Part shown: positions 17,374 through 26,517 of the stretch, piece after piece
How the letters are laid out: each line of letters opens with the position of its first letter
Numbering within the stretch: position 1 is the stretch's first letter
Source of the DNA: Paenibacillus_AP thailandensis
GTDB lineage: Bacteria; Bacillota; Bacilli; Paenibacillales; Paenibacillaceae
Direction: 5' to 3'
DNA length: 64,000 nucleotides
Assembly: GCF_042685365.1 (NCBI RefSeq)
Contig: NZ_JBHUMY010000007.1
Location: 186,001-250,000 of the forward strand
Made by a program: the position numbers and the translations under genes
The notes under the pieces: generated by a model
Told to the model about the DNA's origin: nothing
Database searches by the model: none
The model's input: only the letters and a program-made list of their open reading frames with translations

Positions 17374-19238
17374 CTTTCGTCATCTCCTTTCGCGGGGTTC
17401 GCGGGCAAAGGCACCACAATCGTTACGGTCGTCCCTTCCCCCCGCTTGCTGTCGATCCGAAGCCCGTAGCTTGCGCCGTACATGAGCGCGATCCGGCGAT
17501 GGACGTTCGGGAGCCCGATTCCTCTGCGCGTACGGACCGCCGCGGAACCGGCCGCGTGCGGCCGCTCGCCTTGCTTGACGGATTCCAAGTCCTTGTCCGG
17601 CGCGCCTCCCGCTCCGCGGTCCAGCATCCCCCGCAGCTCCGCCAGCTTCGCCTCGTCCATGCCGACGCCATCGTCCGTGACGACGACGCGAAGCTCGCCG
17701 GCTTTCTCGTCGGCCGCCGTATAAACGCGCAGCAGGCCGGGACGCCCAAGCGGCTCGAGCCCGCTTTTGACCGCGTTCTCGATAATGGGCTGCAGCGTCA
17801 TCTTCGGCAGCGCGACGTCCCGCCACTTCTCGTCCACGTTCATCTCCGTTCGTACTCTCCCTTCAAGCCGGCTCTCGATAATCGTCAAATAGTGCTTCAT
17901 CTGCTCGAGCTCTTGCCGGAGCGTCGTCCGGGAGGCTTCCTCCCAATCGCTGCTATAGCGGAACATATGGGATAAAGCCAAAATCACCCGGCCGAGACGG
18001 TCGTTCTCCCGCTCGTCCAGCATCCAATAAATCATGTCCAGCGTGTTATACAGGAAGTGCGGGTTCACCTGCGATTGAAGCGCTTGAAGCTGGGCGTTCT
18101 TCTCGCTGATGGAAGCCAGCGTAATCCGCTCGATCAGCTCGTCCATCCGCTGCACCATCCGGTTGAAGGAAGCGACAAGGCTGTTGATTTCGTCGAACGA
18201 ATTGACGTTGACGGAGCCGCGGAAATTGCCGAGCTCCACCTGCTTCATCTCCCGGATCAGCAGCTTGAGCGGCGACGTGATGTTGCGGGAGATCAAGCTC
18301 GCGAGCACCGTCGACAGCAGGATGACTGCCGCGATGACGACGATCAGATACATTCTCGTGCGAGCAAGCTCCGCGCTCATGTCCGCTTTCGGCGTCAGCC
18401 CGAACACCGTCCATTCGGCCACGGCCGCCTTGGCCGACACGATCAGTTGATCCGATTCGTCGTCCACGACCGTCTCGTCGGCGGCCGGCTTCGGCAGCCC
18501 GCCGAAGGAAGGCGCCTTCTGGCCGTCCGTTTGGGTGGAAGCGACGATCCGGTTGTCCTTGTCCACGATATAAACGCGGCTGTTCGGGCTGATGGTCACG
18601 TTGGACAACGCCGCCATGATCGGATCGGGATCGGTCTCGATCAGCACGATGCCGATCGGCTTGTAATTGTCGAGGTCGTACAACACGCGTCCGAACACGA
18701 ATACCGTATCCCGCTGCAAGCTGTTGATCAGCGAACCTTCGGACAGTCCGAGCCATACCATTTCGCCTTTCGCGTCCTTTATTTTCCGGTACCAATCCGT
18801 CCCTTTATACTCGAGTCCGGCCACTCCGGCGAACCGCCGCTCGTAATTGTACATTTTGCCGCGGTTCGTAATGACGTGAATGCCCACGATATCGTCCCGC
18901 GAATAAAACACCGCTCCCAAAATATTCGTAATCGCCCGCTCCATGCTTCCGCTTGCGACGGGATCCCGCTCCTTGTCGCGCTGCGCCAGAAGCCGAAGCA
19001 GCTCCGCATTGCTGTTTACCGACTTGGAAAGGCTGTCGTAGCCTTCCAGCAGCAAATTGAACAGACCTACCGTTTGCGAAATGTTTTTCTCCGCCAGATC
19101 GCTGATTTTGCCGTGAATGATTTCGGTCGTCTTCTGGTAATACAGCACGCTGACCGCAATAAGGAGCACCATCGTCGAGCATAAAAAAAGCCAAAACAGA
19201 CGGTTATGAATCGAATGTCTGCCCCGGGAACGAACCAC
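17370..19238 (-). CDS. YesM-like sensor histidine kinase
   Basis: 622-residue membrane kinase. The first helix is near 11-30, followed by an extracellular sensor domain of about 260 residues, a second helix (YLIVVIAAVILLSTVLASL), a HAMP domain, then the His_kinase domain with the phospho-acceptor His in QVNPHFLYNTL and a C-terminal ATPase (DDGVGMD, GIGLPNVHRR). The start is GTG at 19236-19238 behind GAGGAGG. An extra hydrophilic insertion rich in Asp/Glu/Gly sits between the N and G boxes of the ATPase domain. It pairs with the response regulator just downstream and follows the sugar transporter genes. Confidence 0.92.
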   Translation of the reverse strand: MVRSRGRHSIHNRLFWLFLCSTMVLLIAVSVLYYQKTTEIIHGKISDLAEKNISQTVGLFNLLLEGYDSLSKSVNSNAELLRLLAQRDKERDPVASGSMERAITNILGAVFYSRDDIVGIHVITNRGKMYNYERRFAGVAGLEYKGTDWYRKIKDAKGEMVWLGLSEGSLINSLQRDTVFVFGRVLYDLDNYKPIGIVLIETDPDPIMAALSNVTISPNSRVYIVDKDNRIVASTQTDGQKAPSFGGLPKPAADETVVDDESDQLIVSAKAAVAEWTVFGLTPKADMSAELARTRMYLIVVIAAVILLSTVLASLISRNITSPLKLLIREMKQVELGNFRGSVNVNSFDEINSLVASFNRMVQRMDELIERITLASISEKNAQLQALQSQVNPHFLYNTLDMIYWMLDERENDRLGRVILALSHMFRYSSDWEEASRTTLRQELEQMKHYLTIIESRLEGRVRTEMNVDEKWRDVALPKMTLQPIIENAVKSGLEPLGRPGLLRVYTAADEKAGELRVVVTDDGVGMDEAKLAELRGMLDRGAGGAPDKDLESVKQGERPHAAGSAAVRTRRGIGLPNVHRRIALMYGASYGLRIDSKRGEGTTVTIVVPLPANPAKGDDER

Positions 19239-19389
19239 TTCCGTCTGCCTCCTCGCTGCTAGTAGTGAGCCTATTGTATCATTTCCCCTGCAGGAACATC
19301 TTCTTATCCTTGTCGAAAAAGGACGAACCGTTTCGGCGCGATCGATAAAGCCTTATATGGGGCCAAACGCCAAAAAGCGGGGAGGGCTG

Positions 19390-20268
19390 TCAGCCCTTCA
19401 CCGCTCCGGCAACCATGCCTTTTGTAATTTTGTCCGCCAGCAGGAAATAGACGATGATGACCGGCAGCGCGCCAAGCACCAGATAAGCCCCGATGGCGCC
19501 GTAATTGACCGAATATTGGCTGACGAAGCTGTTCACCCCGAACGGAAGCGTCTTGAGCCGTTCGGCCGAAATGAACGTAGCCGCCATAATGTATTCGTTC
19601 CAAATGTTGATGAAGGTGAGAATGCACACCGTCATCATCGGCGGAACCGAAATCGGCAGAACGATGCTCCAGAACGTCCGGAATACGCCCGCTCCGTCGA
19701 TAATGGCCGACTCCTCGATCTCGTGCGGGATCGTCTTCATGAACCCGCTTAAGATAAAGACGGCGATCGGCGTCTGAAACGCGATATAAGGCAAAATGAT
19801 GGACAGATGCGTATTCAAAATATCGACGTTTTTGAAAATGATCATAAGCGGCAGCAGCGTCGCCTGCATCGGAATCATCATGCCGATCAAAAACACGACC
19901 ATGACCGCGCCGCCGTAACGCCATCGGAAACGGCTGATCGCAAAGGCGGCAAGCGAGCTGAGCAGCAGCACGCCGACCATCGTCACGAGCGTGACGAGCA
20001 CGCTGTTGGACAAGTACTGCCAATAGTTCGACTCCATGGCGTCCCGGAAGTTGTTCCACTGCGGCGCAGCCGGCAGGGAGAAGAAGCTCCCGGACAAAAT
20101 TTCTTCGTTGCTTTTCAGCGAGTAAATAAACAGCCAGAGGAGAGGATATACTTGGGTGACGAACAGGACGCCGAGCACCAGGTAGACGAGCGCTTTGCCG
20201 ATGCCGATCGAACGCCGCCCCGTCGCCGCCATCGGTTTGACGACGGCCGCTTGTGTGTCTGATTTCAT
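19390..20268 (-). CDS. Carbohydrate ABC transporter permease (MalG/CUT1 type)
   Basis: 292-residue inner-membrane subunit with about six helices, the first at 27-47. The cytoplasmic EAA loop is seen as EIEESAIIDGAGVFRTFWSI, which binds the shared ATPase. No ATPase gene is nearby, so an MsmX-type multitask ATPase encoded elsewhere probably energises it. A GGAGGAG site precedes the ATG. It lies 15 bp downstream of the other permease. Confidence 0.92.
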   Translation of the reverse strand: MKSDTQAAVVKPMAATGRRSIGIGKALVYLVLGVLFVTQVYPLLWLFIYSLKSNEEILSGSFFSLPAAPQWNNFRDAMESNYWQYLSNSVLVTLVTMVGVLLLSSLAAFAISRFRWRYGGAVMVVFLIGMMIPMQATLLPLMIIFKNVDILNTHLSIILPYIAFQTPIAVFILSGFMKTIPHEIEESAIIDGAGVFRTFWSIVLPISVPPMMTVCILTFINIWNEYIMAATFISAERLKTLPFGVNSFVSQYSVNYGAIGAYLVLGALPVIIVYFLLADKITKGMVAGAVKG

Positions 20269-20283
20269 GGCAGCTCTCCTCCG

Positions 20284-21174
20284 TTACGTGTATTTCCGTT
20301 CAAGACGGTTGAAGATAAAGTTGATAATCACGGTTGCCAGGAGGCAGATCACGACAAGGAATGCGGCGATGGCGCTGCCGTAACCGTATTTCATCGACAG
20401 GAACGACATGTTGTACATATGCGTCGAGATGACGTCGGTCGCATGCGCCGGACCGCCGCCCGTCATGACCATGATCATGTCGAACGCCTGAAGGGAGCCG
20501 ATAAAAGCGAGCACGATCGAAATTTTAAAAATCGGAATGTTCATCGGAAACGTAATGTGCCAATCGGCTTTAAGCCCTTCCGCTCCGTCTATTTTCGCCG
20601 CTTCGTAAATGTCCGCGGGAATGTTCTGTATGCCGGTAAATTGGATCAGCGTGTGGTAGCCCAAATATTGCCACAACGCTACGAAATAAAGGCTGTACAT
20701 CGCGACGTCCGGCTCGGTCAGCCATGAATGGGTCCAGCTTTCGAGTCCGGCCGCAATCAAAATTTGATTGAGCATGCCGCCCATGGAGGCGGGATTGTAA
20801 ATCGTTTTCCATAGCTGTCCGACGATGACGACGGACAAGATGACCGGTAGAAAGTAGCTGGATACGAGAAAATTCGGTTTTTTCACGAAACGGTTAAGCA
20901 ATATCGCCACGAACAGGGCGATCGGAATTTCGACCATGGAGAACACCGCAAACATAAGCGTGCGGCGGACCGCCGGCCAGAACACCGGATCGTCGAACAA
21001 CAACGTCTTGAAATTTTGCAGCCCTACGAATTTCGATTCGCCGATGCCGTTCCAGTCCAGCAGGCCGCTGTACATCGAAATGAGAATCGGGACAAAAACA
21101 AGGCAGACGTAAAGCAGAAGACACGGCAACACGAACAGCGCTATCGTGAATTTGGATACTCTCAGTACGTTCAT
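20284..21174 (-). CDS. Carbohydrate ABC transporter permease (MalF/CUT1 type)
   Basis: 296 residues. Helices begin at about 10-31, the GLQNFKTLLFDDPVFW block is typical of MalF/UgpA-like permeases, and the EAA loop reads IYEAAKIDGAEGLKADWHI. The ATG follows GGGAGG by 8 bases. It works with the binding lipoprotein upstream and the MalG-like permease downstream. Confidence 0.92.
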   Translation of the reverse strand: MNVLRVSKFTIALFVLPCLLLYVCLVFVPILISMYSGLLDWNGIGESKFVGLQNFKTLLFDDPVFWPAVRRTLMFAVFSMVEIPIALFVAILLNRFVKKPNFLVSSYFLPVILSVVIVGQLWKTIYNPASMGGMLNQILIAAGLESWTHSWLTEPDVAMYSLYFVALWQYLGYHTLIQFTGIQNIPADIYEAAKIDGAEGLKADWHITFPMNIPIFKISIVLAFIGSLQAFDMIMVMTGGGPAHATDVISTHMYNMSFLSMKYGYGSAIAAFLVVICLLATVIINFIFNRLERKYT

Positions 21175-21216
21175 CTCTCGCGCCTCCCAAGCAAAACGCT
21201 TATCTTTTAAACGTCA

Positions 21217-21258
21217 GATGCGCCAGAGGCGCCGGATGAACGGGCCTCTGGTGGCATC
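21217..21258. terminator. Intercistronic hairpin after the binding-protein gene
   Basis: GATGCGCCAGAGGC pairs with GCCTCTGGTGGCATC. The T-run is better on the plus strand than the minus strand. It most likely protects the binding-protein mRNA end and lowers permease expression, as the stem at 11849-11871 may do. Confidence 0.55.
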
Positions 21259-21296
21259 CTCTTTTCGGTTATTTTCGGATATGCCTGTTTTATTGC

Positions 21297-22655
21297 TTAT
21301 TGCTTATTGCTTTCGTAAGCCGTTTGATGCTCTTTGGCCACTTCCGCCGAATCCTTCTTCTGGACGAACAGGTTTTGGATGCTCGTCAGATGGCCTTGGG
21401 CCGTTCCCGGATTCATCGTGTTGTCGAACGCAAGGTCGCCGCCTTTCACGTCCTTGAACATCGAGAGCACTTCCATCGCCATATCGGAGTAGCCGGCCGC
21501 TTTGAAGTCGCCTTCGACCTTCTGCGCGATGCCGACCGCGCCTTTGACCGCAAACGCTTCTTTCGGGAAGTTCAGCATGAAGTAGTTCAGGAAATCCTTC
21601 GTTTCTTCGAGATGCTTGCTGTCCGCCGATATGGCGAACGCGCTGCCCGGCGCAAGCATAAATTCGTTGACATCGCCTTTGCCGTTAACGGTCGGGAATT
21701 TGAAGACGCCCACTTTGCCGTTGACGGAGGACGTTTCGATGCCGCCCGTCGCCCAGCTGCCCATGTAGTACATGGCCGCTTTGCCCGTCTTGAACAGGTT
21801 TTCGCCCGCGTTGTAGTCGAAGGACGTTGCGCCTTCCTGGAACGCGCCGGCCTGGATCAGGCTTTGGAACGCGTCCACCGCTTCGACGAAAGCCGGGTCC
21901 TCGAATGTCTTCTTGCCGTCCAGCACGTCTTGCAGGAAGCCCGGGCCGTTCGTGCGGAGCAGGACGTTCATGAACAGGAACGAGCCGGTCCACGTATCCT
22001 TCTCGCCGATCGCCATCGGCTGAATGCCTTTCTCCTTCAGCTTCTTGACGACGTCGACCATCTCTTCGAACGTCGTCGGCACTTGCACGCCCGCTTGCTC
22101 GAACAGCTCTTTATTGTAGTAGACAAGGCCGATGTTGTTGCCGTCCGGCAGCGCGTACAGGTTGCCGTCGAACGTGTACCAATCGAGAATGCCTTCCTGG
22201 AACGTGTCCTTCAGGCCGTTCTGCTCGACCATGTCGTTCAGCGGAGCGAACAGGCCCGCTTCGACGAACGGCTGCATTTGCGCCGCCGGGTTGACGATCG
22301 TAATGTCCGGCACTTCGCGGGAAGCCGCCTGCGTCTTCAGCTTCAGCTTCTGCTGGTCGGTATTGAGCGAGTCCAGCTCGATCTTGACGTTCGGATGCTC
22401 GCTTTCGTATTGCTCGACGATTTTTTTCATCATGTTATGCTTGGGATCGGTCGGGTCCGGGTAAATGTTCTGGAACGTGATCGTAATGTTCTCCTGCTTG
22501 TCGCCGCCGGAACCCGCATTTGCGCTTTGTTCGGGACTGGGGTTCGAGGATGCGCCCGTGTTCGCGCCGCTTCCTCCGTTCGAGCCGCAGGCCGCGAGGC
22601 TCAGCGCCAAGGTGCCGGCCAGAACAGCTTTCCAAATGCCGTTCAATTTAACCAT
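21297..22655 (-). CDS. Sugar-binding lipoprotein of CUT1 ABC transporter
   Basis: Extracellular solute-binding protein family 1, about 452 residues. The lipobox SLAACG puts the lipidated Cys near residue 22, followed by a Gly/Asn/Ser linker. Typical motifs include TITFQNIYPDP, QYESEHPNVKIELD and ADGNNIGLVYYNKELFEQAG-like DGNNIGLVYYNKELFEQAG. The start is placed at the ATG 22653-22655, where AAGGGGG lies upstream and a good signal peptide begins; the frame extends to 22691 without support. It heads the operon of two permeases, YesM and YesN. The substrate is unknown. Confidence 0.9.
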   Translation of the reverse strand: MVKLNGIWKAVLAGTLALSLAACGSNGGSGANTGASSNPSPEQSANAGSGGDKQENITITFQNIYPDPTDPKHNMMKKIVEQYESEHPNVKIELDSLNTDQQKLKLKTQAASREVPDITIVNPAAQMQPFVEAGLFAPLNDMVEQNGLKDTFQEGILDWYTFDGNLYALPDGNNIGLVYYNKELFEQAGVQVPTTFEEMVDVVKKLKEKGIQPMAIGEKDTWTGSFLFMNVLLRTNGPGFLQDVLDGKKTFEDPAFVEAVDAFQSLIQAGAFQEGATSFDYNAGENLFKTGKAAMYYMGSWATGGIETSSVNGKVGVFKFPTVNGKGDVNEFMLAPGSAFAISADSKHLEETKDFLNYFMLNFPKEAFAVKGAVGIAQKVEGDFKAAGYSDMAMEVLSMFKDVKGGDLAFDNTMNPGTAQGHLTSIQNLFVQKKDSAEVAKEHQTAYESNKQ

Positions 22656-22801
22656 TCGTGATATCCCCCTTGATATGTGGTGTGCCTTCATTATGCGTCC
22701 AAATGGAAACCCTTACAATGCGGGCAATTTAGGGACCGAGGTTTGTTTTCTTTAGGTTGCCCGCTTCCGTATGATACCATCATGACAAGAGGTGATTTGC
22801 A

Positions 22802-23425
22802 ATGCATATAACGATATTGGGTGCGTCGGGGCGTGTCGGACAGCATGTGCTGCGGCTGGCGCTGGAGGACGGACACCGGGTCAAGGCGCTGGCGCGGTCG
22901 CCGGAAAAGCTCGCCGGCATGTCGCATGATCGGCTTAGCGTCATTCAAGGAAACGCCGTCTGCGAAAAAGACTTGAAAGCGGCGCTGGAAGGCAGCGAAG
23001 CCGTCGTCAGCGCCTTGTCGACGGACGGCGGGACGGCGCTGTCGGACAGCTTTCCGCTGATCGTGCGGCTCATGGAGGAGAGGGGAATCAAGAGGCTCGT
23101 TACGGTCGGGACGGCCGGCATTTTGCAAAGCCGCTTGGAGCCCGGCAAGCTCCGTTACCAGTCCGCCGAATCGCGGCGGTCGCTCACGCGGGCGGCCGAG
23201 GAGCATCACGCCGTGCTGCGGCTGCTCGAGTCGTCGGCGCTCGACTGGACGATTGTTTGCCCAACCTACCTGCCGGACGAGCCGCCGCGCGGCGAATACC
23301 GCACGATGCGCGATTATTTGCCGGAAGGCGGCTCGCGCATCTCCGTCGCCGACACGGCGGACTTCGTCCGGCGGCAGCTCGAAAGCCGCGAATTCGTCCG
23401 TGCGCGGGTGGGGATCGCTTATTGA
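22802..23425 (+). CDS. NmrA-like NAD(P)-binding oxidoreductase
   Basis: 207-residue Rossmann protein of the atypical short-chain dehydrogenase (NAD(P)H-binding) group. The nucleotide-binding loop GASGRVGQHV is at 7-16, a basic residue after the second strand (ALARSPEKL) favours NADP(H), and a later TVGTAGIL strand follows. No YxxxK catalytic pair is evident, so it may bind cofactor as a sensor or have a weak oxidoreductase activity. AGAGGTG precedes the ATG. It is transcribed divergently from the sugar-binding protein gene and is one of the few plus-strand genes. Confidence 0.8.
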   Translation: MHITILGASGRVGQHVLRLALEDGHRVKALARSPEKLAGMSHDRLSVIQGNAVCEKDLKAALEGSEAVVSALSTDGGTALSDSFPLIVRLMEERGIKRLVTVGTAGILQSRLEPGKLRYQSAESRRSLTRAAEEHHAVLRLLESSALDWTIVCPTYLPDEPPRGEYRTMRDYLPEGGSRISVADTADFVRRQLESREFVRARVGIAY

Positions 23426-23453
23426 TCGCCAGGCCTTGGCCGGCGCAAAACAA

Positions 23454-23489
23454 ATGGGAATGACAGCCGCAGGCGGCCGCCATTCCCAT
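23454..23489. terminator. Bidirectional terminator hairpin (copy 2 of a repeated sequence)
   Basis: ATGGGAATG...CATTCCCAT palindrome with inner GC pairing, nearly identical to 16111-16145. It lies between the convergent NmrA-like gene and the HpaB/ABC operon end. The T-tail (TTTGTTTT) is on the minus strand. Confidence 0.6.
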
Positions 23490-23591
23490 CCTAAGCAATG
23501 AATCGTCGTTTCGTTGCCCGCTGCCAATCCGGAACGTAACGCCGGCGCCGGTTCGGAACCTCTTTCGCGAGGCGCTCTGGACAACTCTCCT

Positions 23592-24626
23592 CTATTCCAT
23601 AAGCAGCTCCCGGACATCGAAGCTTTCCGTCCGGGCGCCGAGGGAGGCGAGCGCGTCGGCCAGCTCCTGCTGCTCCCGGACGATGCCGTCGAGCGGGGGC
23701 GCCGATCCGTACGTCTTGCTGTCGAAGACCGACAGCCATTCCAAATGCGACAGATCGGTCTGCGTCGTCAATAGCTCGGCCGCTTTATGGATATCGGTTT
23801 CGATCCAGCCGCTCAAGACGTCGATTTCCTCAAGCAGCGCGCCAAGCGCGTCCTTCCGGTCGTTCCCCCATGCGGAGACGTATATTTCGCGGTTGCCGGC
23901 AAGCCCTTCGCCGTCCGCCACGATCCGGTATTCGTCCGGATCCAGCCGGCTCAGCTCCGGCTGCGAAACGGCCCACGCGTCGGCCTCCCCTTCTTGGAAC
24001 GAGCGGACAAGCCGCTTGGTCTCCATTGGCGCGGCCGCGATGTCGTCCGCCGATAAGCCCGCCTGCCGCAGCTTCGCCAGCAGCAGATAATGCTCATTGG
24101 AGCCGGGCGGATACGCCACCCGCCTCCCTTGCAAATCCGCGGGCCCGGCAATGCCCGACTCCGGCTTCGCGATAATCGCGTACGCGCGCGGATTGGCCGG
24201 CTCCACGGCCCATAAATAAAGCGGGCGGCCTTCCTCCTTCGCGTAAGCGAAGGCGAAGGCCGCGTCCCCGACGCTGCCGAAGTCGGCTTCGCCGGCCAGC
24301 AATGCCCGCGCGAGGGACGCGTCGTCGTCGTACGGGCGCCATGACGCCTCCACGCCAAGCGCGGCCAGCCTGCGGTCCGCCGCGCCCAGCATTTTCACCG
24401 CCGCCAGCGGGCCGTTCGCCTTGTAGCCGATGACGAGCGTGCCGTCGTCGGCCCGTCCGCTGCCGCCGCTTTGCCCGGCGGCCGCCCCAAGCGCGCAGCC
24501 GCTCAGCAGGACGGGGAGCACACAGGCGAGCAGCAGCAGAGGGAAGACACGGATACGTCGGGGAAGGCAGGCGTCTCCGCGGGGCGAGCCAGGCGGTCCG
24601 TGCAGCGGGGTACGGCGGTTACGCAT
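23592..24626 (-). CDS. NMT1/SsuA-like ABC substrate-binding lipoprotein (second of two)
   Basis: 344 residues. A basic N-terminus, then a hydrophobic segment (RVFPLLLLACVLPVLLSGC) ending in a lipobox. The mature part follows the NMT1/SsuA fold: GYKANGPLAAVKMLGA, ARALLAGEADFGSVGDAAF and GRRVAYPPGSNEHYLL. The start at the ATG 24624-24626 overlaps the permease stop by 8 bp, so translation is coupled. It is GC-richer than its neighbours and only weakly like the other binding protein of the operon (25421-26470). Two such proteins on one permease suggest a broadened or two-stage substrate range. The ligand is unknown. Confidence 0.82.
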   Translation of the reverse strand: MRNRRTPLHGPPGSPRGDACLPRRIRVFPLLLLACVLPVLLSGCALGAAAGQSGGSGRADDGTLVIGYKANGPLAAVKMLGAADRRLAALGVEASWRPYDDDASLARALLAGEADFGSVGDAAFAFAYAKEEGRPLYLWAVEPANPRAYAIIAKPESGIAGPADLQGRRVAYPPGSNEHYLLLAKLRQAGLSADDIAAAPMETKRLVRSFQEGEADAWAVSQPELSRLDPDEYRIVADGEGLAGNREIYVSAWGNDRKDALGALLEEIDVLSGWIETDIHKAAELLTTQTDLSHLEWLSVFDSKTYGSAPPLDGIVREQQELADALASLGARTESFDVRELLME

Positions 24627-25401
24627 TGTTGGACAACCCTTTGCGCCAGCGGGTGAACCGGGCTTCGATAAGCGCAAGCGCGTAATTGAGCGCGAGGCCG
24701 AGGAAGGCGAGCAGGATGATGCCCGCGTACATATCGGGAATCTGGAATATTTCCTGCGAGTTCAAAATATAAAAGCCAAGCCCGGCCGAAGAGCCGATCA
24801 TTTCCGCGGCGACAAGCGCCGTAATGCAGTATGCCCCGCCAAGGCGGATGCCGGTAAAAATGCTCGGGGCCGCCGCAGGCAGAACGACGCGAAAAAAGAT
24901 ATACGGCCGCGACGCTCCCATCGATCGCGCCGAGTCGACGAGCAGCTTGTCGACATGCTTGACGCCGCTGACCGTATTGAGCAGTATCGGCCAGAAGGAA
25001 GCCCACAAAATGATCGCCGTCTTGGACGCCTCCCCGATCCCGAGGAACAAAATAAAGACCGGAAACAGCGCAAAGGCGGAAATTTGCCGGAACAGCTGCA
25101 GAAGCGGATCGACGATCGCCTCAAGCCGCTTGAACCAGCCGATCAGAAGCCCGAGCAGCGTTCCCGCCGCGATCGCCAGAAGCAAGCCGGACAGCGACCG
25201 CTGCAGACTCGCCGCCGCGTGGGACCAGACAGCCCCGTTCGCAAACAGCTTGCCGACGGCGACGGCCACCTCGGTCGGCGGGCTTAAATAAGCCCGGTTA
25301 ACGAGACCGAGCCGCGGAAGCAGCTCCCATACGATCAGGAACAGCACGATCGCCAGGCCTCGATCCGCCGCCGCCCTCGTCAACGCGAATCCTTTTCTCA
25401 T
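24619..25401 (-). CDS. SsuC/TauC-like ABC transporter permease
   Basis: 260-residue inner-membrane permease of the nitrate/sulfonate/taurine importer family, with five or six helices (first at about 15-35) and the cytoplasmic loop VDSARSMGASRPYIFFRVVLP, which contacts the ATPase. The start is moved to the ATG 25399-25401, 6 bases after AGAGGGGG. It lies between the two binding-protein genes, 19 bp after the first. It partners with the SsuB-like ATPase at 27908-28798. Confidence 0.88.
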   Translation of the reverse strand: MRKGFALTRAAADRGLAIVLFLIVWELLPRLGLVNRAYLSPPTEVAVAVGKLFANGAVWSHAAASLQRSLSGLLLAIAAGTLLGLLIGWFKRLEAIVDPLLQLFRQISAFALFPVFILFLGIGEASKTAIILWASFWPILLNTVSGVKHVDKLLVDSARSMGASRPYIFFRVVLPAAAPSIFTGIRLGGAYCITALVAAEMIGSSAGLGFYILNSQEIFQIPDMYAGIILLAFLGLALNYALALIEARFTRWRKGLSNNA

Positions 25402-25420
25402 CGGTTCCCCCTCTTCCTTC

Positions 25421-26470
25421 TCAGGCGCCGCTGCCGCCGGACGCAAATTCGTTGTATTCGTTCGTGTACACTTGATCGACCGTTACTTGGCCTTTTTCGA
25501 TTTTCCCTTCGTTTTCGAGAATGTCGATGTAATATTGAATCGGCGGCTCCGTTACGACGAGGTTGTCGACGTAAGCGAAACGGTCTACGTATTTGACGTC
25601 CATGCCGAGCCGCTTCGCGATAATCTCGCGCGCTTCCTCCGGGTTGGCGTTCACCCAGTTCGCCGTCTTGGCGATGGCGCTGACGAAATCCTTCACCGCT
25701 TGCGGATGCTCTCTCGCGAACTTGCCGTTGACGCTGTAAGGAGCCATGCCGCCGAGGCCGCCGTCGAGATCGTAATCGCTCCACAGCTTGACGAGCTTGT
25801 CGTTATGCTCCGCCTTGCCCGAGTAAGGAGCGTGGATGATGGCCAGATCGATGCCGCCTTGCTCCAGCGTCTGCTCCTGCTTGTCGTCCGGCACGACGAG
25901 GAACTTGATTTTGCTGACGTCCACGCCCTGCTCCCGGAACCACTTCTTGGAGACGAATTCGGCGCAAGCCCCGAAGCTGTTGAAGCCGATCGTTTTCCCT
26001 TCGAGGTCCTTGGCGGTCTTGACGCTTCCGTCGTTGCGCGCGAAATATTTCATATGCGGCGCATCCTCCAGCGTCTTGCCTCCGGCCGACACGACCTTGA
26101 TGTCGGCCCCGCTGGCGATGGCCGAGATGACCAGCGGCACCATGCGGGAGCCGAAGTCGATGTCGCCCGTCCCGACGAGCGGAATGATCTGCGGCGCAGC
26201 GATTTTGCCCACGTATTTGGGCCTGGTGCCCGTTCCTTCGAAATAGCCGAGCTCATCGGCCAAATAAACGAGGTCGAAGCCCGGGTTATCCGGGTATTTG
26301 AATTCGACGATTTCCTCCTTGCCGTCGCCGCCCTCCTCCGGCTTGCCGCCGCTTGGCGAAGCTTGCCCGCCGCAAGCCGACAGCAGAACGGCCATCGCCA
26401 GCAGCGACGAAGCGATAGCCGCCGTCCGGCGGCGAACCGAACGATCGTTTCCTCTTTTCTCTCTATTCAT
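25421..26470 (-). CDS. NMT1/SsuA-like ABC substrate-binding lipoprotein (first of two)
   Basis: 349 residues, lipoprotein signal with lipobox LLSACGG and a Gly/Ser linker. Mature-domain landmarks: FKYPDNPGFDLVYLADELGY (small-molecule ligand loop), GTGDIDFGSRMVPLVISAIA and KTIGFNSFGACAEF. The ATG 26468-26470 is favoured over the preceding GTG because GGAGAGG lies 8 bases before it. It presumably delivers an organic anion or aromatic-type nutrient, to be oxidised by the HpaB-like enzyme encoded just upstream. That functional link is inference from gene order. Confidence 0.85.
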   Translation of the reverse strand: MNREKRGNDRSVRRRTAAIASSLLAMAVLLSACGGQASPSGGKPEEGGDGKEEIVEFKYPDNPGFDLVYLADELGYFEGTGTRPKYVGKIAAPQIIPLVGTGDIDFGSRMVPLVISAIASGADIKVVSAGGKTLEDAPHMKYFARNDGSVKTAKDLEGKTIGFNSFGACAEFVSKKWFREQGVDVSKIKFLVVPDDKQEQTLEQGGIDLAIIHAPYSGKAEHNDKLVKLWSDYDLDGGLGGMAPYSVNGKFAREHPQAVKDFVSAIAKTANWVNANPEEAREIIAKRLGMDVKYVDRFAYVDNLVVTEPPIQYYIDILENEGKIEKGQVTVDQVYTNEYNEFASGGSGA

Positions 26471-26517
26471 CACGTTTCCCTCTCCTTTCGCGTATCCGCT
26501 AAGGCCCGTTCCGGTCC

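Noticed and set aside
22691..23617. 308-codon minus-strand frame opposite the NmrA-like gene
   Set aside because: The plus-strand NmrA-like gene has a Rossmann motif and a Shine-Dalgarno; this frame has neither and crosses the hairpin at 23454-23489.
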